A DNA stretch of 7,431 bases from Candidatus Zhuqueibacterota bacterium. Lineage in GTDB: Bacteria > Zhuqueibacterota > QNDG01. Position numbers and translations under genes: made by a program. Positions 1 to 3,828 of this stretch are shown here, one piece after another. Location of the stretch: contig QNDG01000055.1 in the NCBI GenBank assembly GCA_003645915.1, positions 1 through 7,431 on the forward strand. The letters run 5' to 3'. Each line of letters opens with the position of its first letter. Within the stretch, counting starts at the first letter, position 1. Below the pieces are notes generated by a model. It ran no database searches, had not been told where the DNA came from, and saw only the letters and a list, made by a program, of their open reading frames with translations.

Positions 1-333
1 GTTTACACCTGTGTTGAATATTCTGACCCAGTAAATTTTTCTCTCATGGTCAATATCGGTTTTGTGTAGATCAGAATATTTAAGAGAATTTGTAAAAGCT
101 TCATTCATCTCTTTGTACATACCTTTCTTGCCGTAGGCAAGACCAAGTATGTAATATGCTTCAGCATCATTCGGCATTGTTTCCACAGCCTTCTTTGCCT
201 GTTCAATAGCTTTGTCGTAATTTTCCTGCTGCATATAAACTTTTGCAGATGTTACTGCTGTCTGCTGGCATCCGGTCATTGCAAGAAAAGCTATTAACAA
301 TAAAGAAATCAGTATTAGTAATGTTTTTTTCAT
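1..333 (-). CDS. TPR-repeat lipoprotein, C-terminus cut by window edge
   Basis: This reading frame runs off the left edge, so only the first 111 residues are visible. The start MKKTLLILISLLLIAFLAMT is a lipoprotein signal peptide: two lysines, a hydrophobic stretch, then a lipobox M-T-G-C with the acylated cysteine at residue 22. The mature part is helical and TPR-like: about residues 29-57 (with YDKAIEQAKKAVETMPND) and 58-90 (with AEAYYILGLAYGKKGMYKEM). A TPR lipoprotein of this kind normally sits in the outer membrane or periplasm as a scaffold for protein contacts; the partner is unknown. The start is well supported by GGAGG at 341-345, seven bases upstream of the ATG. It has its own promoter (394-422) and so seems independent of the nth operon. 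No specific family name can be given without the missing C-terminus. Confidence 0.85.
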   Translation of the reverse strand, partial: MKKTLLILISLLLIAFLAMTGCQQTAVTSAKVYMQQENYDKAIEQAKKAVETMPNDAEAYYILGLAYGKKGMYKEMNEAFTNSLKYSDLHKTDIDHERKIYWVRIFNTGVN

Positions 334-360
334 AAAATATCCTCCATAAACAAAAACACT

Positions 361-376
361 CTCTTAAAAATAAGAG
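361..376 (-). repeat. Small perfect hairpin in the lipoprotein leader
   Basis: CTCTTA and TAAGAG form a 6-bp perfect inverted repeat around a four-base AAAA loop. It lies between the predicted promoter (394-422) and the ribosome binding site (341-345) of the lipoprotein gene, so it would be in the 5' untranslated RNA. It is AT-rich and weak; a role in mRNA stability or translation is only a guess. Confidence 0.4.
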
Positions 377-393
377 ATTATCACATATCATTT

Positions 394-422
394 AATGTAA
401 GATAATTATTAACATAAATCAA
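394..422 (-). promoter_or_regulatory. Predicted sigma70-type promoter for the TPR lipoprotein
   Basis: Read on the minus strand, the -35 box is TTGATT (417-422) and the -10 box is TACATT (394-399), with a 17-bp spacer (400-416). Each box matches the consensus at four of six positions. Transcription would begin near 387, giving a leader of about 50 bases before the ATG at 333. It is the best match upstream of that gene, but the region is AT-rich, so chance matches are possible. Confidence 0.45.
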
Positions 423-513
423 GACATTTCTTTAAAAATCCGGAATAATTAAATATGTAAAGTTTTATTTATGAAAGTTTAAGACAATGTTCTTTTTAAA
501 TATTTATGTATGT

Positions 514-539
514 CAGCATCAATTAAACGGATGGTGCTG
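514..539. repeat. Imperfect inverted repeat (bulged hairpin)
   Basis: CAGCA (514-518) pairs with TGCTG (535-539), and the next two bases TC (519-520) can pair with GA (530-531), leaving a three-base bulge and a nine-base loop. It is the first of three neighbouring dyads downstream of nth. No T run follows on either strand, so it does not look like an ordinary terminator. Confidence 0.4.
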
Positions 540-544
540 TTGTG

Positions 545-564
545 AATCACTGTTAACAGTGATT
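545..564. repeat. 20-bp perfect palindrome
   Basis: The sequence aatcactgttaacagtgatt is its own reverse complement over all 20 bases and is centred on GTTAAC. It could be a binding site for a dimeric regulator or fold as an 8-bp stem with a TTAA loop. It is about 100 bp beyond the nth stop codon and about 120 bp upstream of the lipoprotein -35 box. There is no adjoining T tract, which argues against an intrinsic terminator. Confidence 0.7.
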
Positions 565-569
565 AATCA

Positions 570-589
570 TCTGAATAGTTCAATTCAGA
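570..589. repeat. Inverted repeat next to the palindrome
   Basis: TCTGAAT (570-576) and ATTCAGA (583-589) form a 7-bp perfect inverted repeat around a six-base loop (AGTTCA). It starts six bases after the 20-bp palindrome, so the two could form neighbouring hairpins in RNA or paired operators in DNA. Confidence 0.5.
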
Positions 590-595
590 ATTTGT

Positions 596-608
596 GAGGA
601 TATTTTAT
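596..608 (+). repeat. 13-base match to the lipoprotein ribosome-binding region, inverted
   Basis: GAGGATATTTTAT occurs here on the plus strand and again on the minus strand at 332-344, where it is the Shine-Dalgarno and spacer of the TPR lipoprotein and runs into its ATG. The two copies are therefore a 13-bp inverted repeat about 250 bp apart. Here it precedes an ATG at 609 that opens an unconvincing antisense frame. The match is exact but short and AT-rich. Confidence 0.45.
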
Positions 609-666
609 ATGCAATTTGCGTATCAGGCAGTGTCAAACACAGTTTTAAAAACATACATAGATTTGA

Positions 667-1323
667 CTATCTTGATTTATCTACATTTATTCTATGGCAA
701 AGTTTATTTACAGGACATTTTGAACACCATGGACTTATTGGTCTGCAAAGAGCCTGACCGAATGCCACAAAAATATCATTTATCGGAATCCACCATTCGG
801 CAGGGAGTTTAGCGCGAAGAGCGAATTCAGTCTCTTCGGGAGTTTTTGTATTAACATATCCGATCCTGTTTGAAATCCTGTGAACGTGTGTATCAACACA
901 GATTCCCTGTTTATTAAAACCAAGAGTCATAACGAGATTTGCTGTTTTTCTTCCAACACCCGGGAGGCTTAAGAGGTCATCTAAGTTGTCCGGAACTTTT
1001 CCCCTGTATTTGTTAATTATTATTTTTGATATATCAATAAGATTAACAGCTTTTCTTTTGTAAAATCCGACAGGGTAGATCAACTGTTTTATTTTATCTT
1101 CTCCGAGTTTGATAATCTCTTCAGGTGTGCCTGCAGCGCTAATAAGTTTTTTTGATGCTATTGTTGTAACTTCATCTTTTGTCCTGAGGCTGAGAATTGT
1201 TGAAACAAGAACTTGGAAAGGATCCTTTGATCTTTGTGCTACAAGAGTAACAATTGGTACGTCCCATTTCCCGGATTCCTTTTGAAGAATTTGAAGAATT
1301 TGAACAAATGTCTGATTATCCAT
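667..1323 (-). CDS. nth: Endonuclease III (DNA glycosylase / AP lyase)
   Basis: This enzyme removes oxidised pyrimidines from DNA and cleaves the resulting abasic site, starting base-excision repair. It has 218 residues against 211 in E. coli. The helix-hairpin-helix is [13 protein letters not shown] (residues 120-132), with the catalytic lysine at 126. The catalytic aspartate is D144 in [11 protein letters not shown]. The iron-sulfur cluster cysteines are C193, C200, C203 and C209, in the family spacing C-X6-C-X2-C-X5-C. All of these sit six residues later than in E. coli. Several stretches ([25 protein letters not shown]) look closer to archaeal enzymes and human NTHL1 than to E. coli Nth. 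The start ATG lies 5 bp after the stop of the upstream dehydrogenase gene, with GGAAAG eight bases before it inside that gene's end, so translation is probably coupled. A 9-bp tandem repeat lies near the start (1281-1307). Confidence 0.95.
   Translation of the reverse strand: MDNQTFVQILQILQKESGKWDVPIVTLVAQRSKDPFQVLVSTILSLRTKDEVTTIASKKLISAAGTPEEIIKLGEDKIKQLIYPVGFYKRKAVNLIDISKIIINKYRGKVPDNLDDLLSLPGVGRKTANLVMTLGFNKQGICVDTHVHRISNRIGYVNTKTPEETEFALRAKLPAEWWIPINDIFVAFGQALCRPISPWCSKCPVNKLCHRINVDKSR
1281..1307. repeat. Three tandem 9-bp units inside nth
   Basis: TTTGAAGAA is repeated at 1281-1289 and 1290-1298, and a third copy with one change (TTTGAACAA) fills 1299-1307. On the coding strand this gives the repeated residues Q-I-L near the Nth N-terminus (VQILQILQ, residues 7-14). 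Copy number changes would stay in frame, so this is not a phase-variation switch. Confidence 0.7.
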
Positions 1324-1328
1324 GCGGA

Positions 1329-2306
1329 TTACTTTCCATAAACCTGCTGATTGACAAGATTGTCAGGTTTTTGACCGTTCAGAGCTTTCAGCAGATTTTC
1401 AGCTGCCATAACTGACATTTTACCTCTTGTTGTAAAAGTTGCACTTCCTATATGTGGCAGAAGAAGTGTGTTATCAAGATTTTTCAGCTCTTTTCCCAAA
1501 AGTGGTTCGTTTTCATATACATCAAGTCCGGCTCCTGCAATTTTGCTGTTTTTAAGCGCTTCAACAAGAGCTTTTTCATCTACAACAGGCCCGCGGCTTG
1601 TATTTATCAGAACAGCACTGTTTTTCATCAAACCGAATTCATGTTTCCCGATTAGATGCTTTGTGTCCTTTGTCAGCGGAACATGTATTGAAATAAAATC
1701 TGATTTTTTTAACAGTTCGCCAAGATTTACTTTTTTTGCGTTAACTTCATTTTCCAGAACCTGATTTATACGGTTGCTCGTATAAAGAACATTCATGGAA
1801 AACCCTTTTGCTCTCAATCCGGCACCTGTACCGATTCTTCCGGCACCGATTATTCCGAGAGTCTGGCCGGCAACAGGCCATCCGAGGAAAAGAGAGGGCT
1901 CCCATCCCATAAATTTGCCCTGCCTTGTAAATCTGTCTGCAGGAATAATTTTTCTTGCGGTTCCCAGTATTAAAGCCCATGTCAGATCTGCTGTTGCATC
2001 TGTTAAAACTCCGGGCGTGTTGGTAACCATAATGTTTTGTTCTGTTGCGGTTTCAATGTCAATATTATTGTAACCTACTGCATAATTAGATACTACCTGC
2101 AGATTTCTACCTTTTAGTAAAACGTCTCTGTCAACAGGGTCAGTAAGAAGACACAGTAATCCGTTGTAATTTTCAATTACATCAAGAAGTTCCTGCTTTG
2201 TTATTGTCCTGTCATGGGGAAAGATATCCACATGTGAAATATTCTGTTTAATAAGGTTAATCCCCTGTCCCGGGATTTTTCGCGTAATAAATACTTTCTT
2301 ATCCAT
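1329..2306 (-). CDS. gyaR: D-2-hydroxyacid dehydrogenase, glyoxylate/hydroxypyruvate reductase (GyaR) type
   Basis: This is a cytoplasmic oxidoreductase that reduces 2-keto acids such as glyoxylate or hydroxypyruvate with NAD(P)H. The 325 residues are full length for the family. The substrate loop [11 protein letters not shown] (73-83) is followed by [14 protein letters not shown] (95-108). The nucleotide fold has GAGRIG at 154-159. The catalytic triad is R238 ([10 protein letters not shown]), E267 (DVYENEP) and H285 (PHIGSAT). After the second beta strand the sequence is LYTSNR, with no acidic residue to bind the NAD ribose; this suggests that NADPH can be used, which is an inference. It resembles archaeal GyaR from memory; erythronate or phosphoglycerate dehydrogenase is less likely, as there is no ACT domain. 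The start has AAAGGAA overlapping the stop of hslR, 10 bp away, so it is the second gene of the operon. The substrate is not settled by sequence. Confidence 0.88.
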   Translation of the reverse strand: MDKKVFITRKIPGQGINLIKQNISHVDIFPHDRTITKQELLDVIENYNGLLCLLTDPVDRDVLLKGRNLQVVSNYAVGYNNIDIETATEQNIMVTNTPGVLTDATADLTWALILGTARKIIPADRFTRQGKFMGWEPSLFLGWPVAGQTLGIIGAGRIGTGAGLRAKGFSMNVLYTSNRINQVLENEVNAKKVNLGELLKKSDFISIHVPLTKDTKHLIGKHEFGLMKNSAVLINTSRGPVVDEKALVEALKNSKIAGAGLDVYENEPLLGKELKNLDNTLLLPHIGSATFTTRGKMSVMAAENLLKALNGQKPDNLVNQQVYGK

Positions 2307-2316
2307 TTATGTTCCT

Positions 2317-2724
2317 TTAAATTCCGAATTCGTTTTTAATTTTATCAATTTCACGCCGTTCTTTTTTTGTAGGACGGCCCTTAAATTTTCTGCGGAATTT
2401 CTTTTCTGTTTCATGAAAAAGGGACATCAATTCCTGCATGTGGGGATCTTTTGGTTGTTTTGTGTGCTCAATATAGAGCTTTTGAGCCTCTTTTGCAGGC
2501 AGTCCCCTTTGCGCAAGACCGAGAACTTCAATTTCTCTGTACTTTCTGTTTTTAAAAATTGTTAATCTGTCACCTGTCCTTACTGTTTTATGAGGCTTTG
2601 CTCTTTTCCCGTTTATTTTTATTTTGCCGCCTTCACATGCCTGTGCAGCCTGTGATCTTGTTTTAAAAAAACGAGCTGCAGAGAGCCAGCGGTCTATGCG
2701 GACAGTTTCCTGATTTTGCTCCAT
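2317..2724 (-). CDS. hslR: Hsp15-family S4-domain RNA-binding protein
   Basis: Hsp15 in E. coli binds 50S ribosomal subunits that carry a stalled peptidyl-tRNA and helps to recycle them; its gene is heat induced there. This protein has 135 residues, against 133 in E. coli. The S4 RNA-binding domain covers roughly residues 9-57, with RIDRWLSAARFFKTRSQA and then GGKIKINGKRAKPHKTV, both close to the Hsp15 pattern. The family's basic C-terminal tail is present at about 107-130, ending GRPTKKERREIDKIK. The ATG at 2724 is preceded by AGAGGGTGAT, a good ribosome binding site. It is the first gene of the three-gene minus-strand operon, with a promoter about 30 bp upstream (2752-2780). It differs from RluA/RsuA-type S4 proteins in having no pseudouridine synthase domain. 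Confidence 0.9.
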   Translation of the reverse strand: MEQNQETVRIDRWLSAARFFKTRSQAAQACEGGKIKINGKRAKPHKTVRTGDRLTIFKNRKYREIEVLGLAQRGLPAKEAQKLYIEHTKQPKDPHMQELMSLFHETEKKFRRKFKGRPTKKERREIDKIKNEFGI

Positions 2725-2751
2725 ATCACCCTCTGATGTTTCTGAGTTATC

Positions 2752-2780
2752 AAAATATATAAATTAATAAAGAAATTCAA
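2752..2780 (-). promoter_or_regulatory. Predicted promoter for the hslR-gyaR-nth operon
   Basis: On the minus strand the -35 box TTGAAT (2775-2780) and the -10 box TATTTT (2752-2757) are separated by 17 bp. A TATATT two bases earlier is another possible -10 with a shorter spacer. Transcription would start about 20 bp before the hslR ATG at 2724, giving a very short leader. No heat-shock type operator (such as a CIRCE repeat) is visible here. Confidence 0.45.
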
Positions 2781-2866
2781 GGCTTTTCGCAAAGAAATGG
2801 CTGATTATACTCCTTAAAAAATCACATATGTCTGAAATTAATTCACCGGCCTGTTAATGGTGATTC

Positions 2867-2895
2867 TTGTAAGTTTAATATAAACAGGATATAAA
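2867..2895 (+). promoter_or_regulatory. Predicted promoter for the T9SS-sorted secreted protein
   Basis: TTGTAA (2867-2872) and TATAAA (2890-2895) are spaced by 17 bp, matching a sigma70-type promoter. The predicted start is near 2902, giving a leader of about 65 bases. Together with the minus-strand promoter at 2752-2780 it makes this gap a divergent promoter region. A short TCACC/GGTGA dyad (about 2843-2863) lies just upstream of the -35 box and could be a regulator site, though it is too short to be sure. Confidence 0.45.
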
Positions 2896-2966
2896 TGTGT
2901 TGGGAACAATATTTGCAAATTGATTGAATTCGGAAAGGATTTTGATAAAAGGCAGGTGTAGTCAAA

Positions 2967-3557
2967 ATGTCGTTGAGAAAAATTTATATTTTTACTTTGC
3001 TGACAACAGTTTTAATTTCTGATGGAGTTTTTGGCTCTGATGTTAGAGTAACATGGGATCCTAACCAGGAAAGCGATCTTGGAGGCTATATTGTATTTTA
3101 CGGTACAAGATCCCGCATGTATGCATATAATAAGGATGTTGGTAATGTTACAGAGTGTACAATAACATCGCTTCCGGATTCCGGTGTTTACTACTTTTCT
3201 GTAAAAGCCTATGACAGGGCAGGTAATATGAGCTCTTTTTCAGATGAAAGTTTTGTTTTTTTAAGCAAAATTGTAAAAAAACCTTTTAAGCTGATGCCAA
3301 ATTATCCAAACCCTTTTAATCCTTCAACAAAAATACCGTATCAACTTAATTATGATCTTTATGTTAATATCTCAATTTACGATATAAGAGGCAGGATTGT
3401 AAAAGTATTGGTTAACGGGATTGAGGCAAGAGGGAATAAGGAAGTTGAGTGGGACGGAACTGATTTTAATGGTATGACAGTTGCAAGCGGAGTTTATATT
3501 TGCAGAATTGTTGTCGGAGATTTCTCTCAAACCCGCACAATAAACCTGATTCATTAA
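2967..3557 (+). CDS. Small secreted protein: FN3-like domain plus T9SS type A sorting domain
   Basis: The protein is probably exported by Sec and then carried across the outer membrane by the type IX secretion system. A signal peptide covers about residues 1-23 (basic SLRK, hydrophobic IYIFTLLTTVLIS, likely cut after VFG). Residues about 25-98 look like one fibronectin type III fold: VTWDPNQESDLGGYIVFYG, then a tyrosine-rich strand VYYFSVKAYDRAGNMS. The C-terminal sorting domain runs from about 107 to 196, with PNYPNPFNPSTKI (111-123), ISIYDIRGRIVKVL, W-D-G (162-164) and VASGVYICRIVVG, a typical FlgD-like beta fold. No catalytic domain is present, so it is a binding or structural surface protein of unknown target. 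The start is supported by AGGTG eight bases before the ATG. It stands alone between its own promoter and that of smc. Naming a gene is not possible. Confidence 0.88.
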   Translation: MSLRKIYIFTLLTTVLISDGVFGSDVRVTWDPNQESDLGGYIVFYGTRSRMYAYNKDVGNVTECTITSLPDSGVYYFSVKAYDRAGNMSSFSDESFVFLSKIVKKPFKLMPNYPNPFNPSTKIPYQLNYDLYVNISIYDIRGRIVKVLVNGIEARGNKEVEWDGTDFNGMTVASGVYICRIVVGDFSQTRTINLIH

Positions 3558-3574
3558 AGTAAGTAATGTAAGGT

Positions 3575-3630
3575 GGTTGTGAACAGCCGGTTAAATCAGC
3601 GGAATTGCCCCGGATTGTCCTAACCTGCTG
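3575..3630 (+). repeat. Foldable intergenic segment with two competing hairpins
   Basis: GGTTG (3575-3579) can pair with CAGCC (3584-3588) around a TGAA tetraloop. Alternatively, bases 3584-3593 pair with 3621-3630 (CAGCcGGTTA with TAACCtGCTG, nine of ten pairs). Inside that longer stem, AATC (3594-3597) pairs with GATT (3613-3616) and GG (3601-3602) with CC (3608-3609). The two foldings share CAGCC and so exclude each other. The segment begins 18 bases after the stop codon of the secreted protein. No T run follows, so it is not a standard intrinsic terminator, though it could still protect the 3' end of that mRNA. Confidence 0.45.
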
Positions 3631-3702
3631 TTATTAAATGAATTATGGTTAACTATTCTTTTGTTGGGATAAACAAGTATTTGACAAAATAAAAGGTTTT
3701 GC

Positions 3703-3731
3703 TTGACAATATTTTGATTTAGGCTTATATT
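3703..3731 (+). promoter_or_regulatory. Strong predicted sigma70-type promoter for smc
   Basis: A perfect -35 box TTGACA (3703-3708), a 17-bp spacer and a -10 box TATATT (3726-3731, five of six) make this the best promoter in the window. The predicted start is near 3738, about 90 bases before the smc ATG. A second TTGACA at 3681-3686 lies exactly 22 bp upstream in similar context (TTGACAAAAT against TTGACAATAT) but has no good -10 box at its own spacing. Confidence 0.7.
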
Positions 3732-3746
3732 TTCCCAGAGGGAAAA
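3730..3746. repeat. Dyad over the -10 box end and start site of smc
   Basis: TTTTCCC (3730-3736) and GGGAAAA (3740-3746) are a perfect 7-bp inverted repeat around AGA. It overlaps the last two bases of the -10 box and the predicted transcription start, where a repressor dimer would block initiation. It could equally be a chance feature, but the perfect arms with a GC core are notable in this AT-rich region. Confidence 0.5.
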
Positions 3747-3761
3747 AAGAAGTTTAAAACT

Positions 3762-3789
3762 CCCCGTAATATTACACGCGGGGTTTTTT
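3762..3789 (+). terminator. Terminator-like hairpin with six Ts inside the smc leader
   Basis: CCCCG (3762-3766) pairs with CGGGG (3779-3783) across a 12-base loop and is followed at once by TTTTTT (3784-3789). This is the form of an intrinsic terminator, although the stem is short. It lies about 25-50 bases downstream of the predicted smc transcription start and 40 bases before the ATG. It might stop read-through from the upstream secreted-protein gene, or it might attenuate smc transcription and release an RNA of about 50 bases. Which applies cannot be told from sequence. Confidence 0.5.
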
Positions 3790-3828
3790 CATGCTTTAAA
3801 TAATATTTAACTTTAAAGAAGTGTCTTA

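Larger units (their letters stand above)
334..666. other. Intergenic spacer rich in inverted repeats, between nth and the lipoprotein gene
   Basis: This 333-bp gap holds the lipoprotein promoter and leader on its left side and three successive dyads (514-539, 545-564, 570-589) on its right side. No canonical intrinsic terminator (GC stem plus T run) is visible for the nth operon; the dyads lack a T tract on the minus strand. A plus-strand reading frame begins here (ATG at 609) but runs antisense into nth and is not accepted as a gene. No RNA gene is recognised. Confidence 0.6.

Noticed and set aside
545..564. The 20-bp palindrome as an intrinsic terminator of the nth operon
   Set aside because: The stem is AT-rich with only a TTAA loop, and neither strand has a T run after it.
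594..812. Plus-strand reading frame of about 70 codons with an SD-like GAGG before an ATG at 609
   Set aside because: More than half of it lies antisense within the 3' end of nth, the product resembles no family I know, and no convincing promoter precedes it. The ribosome-site-like sequence is kept only as a repeat observation.
1468..2073. Several open frames on the plus strand and in another minus frame inside the dehydrogenase gene
   Set aside because: They are opposite-strand or shifted-frame shadows of gyaR; the real frame has complete family motifs, and these lack recognisable domains or ribosome sites.
2843..2863. TCACC/GGTGA dyad in the divergent promoter region as a defined operator
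   Set aside because: Only five base pairs with an imperfect extension; too short to call on its own, so it is mentioned only with the promoter.
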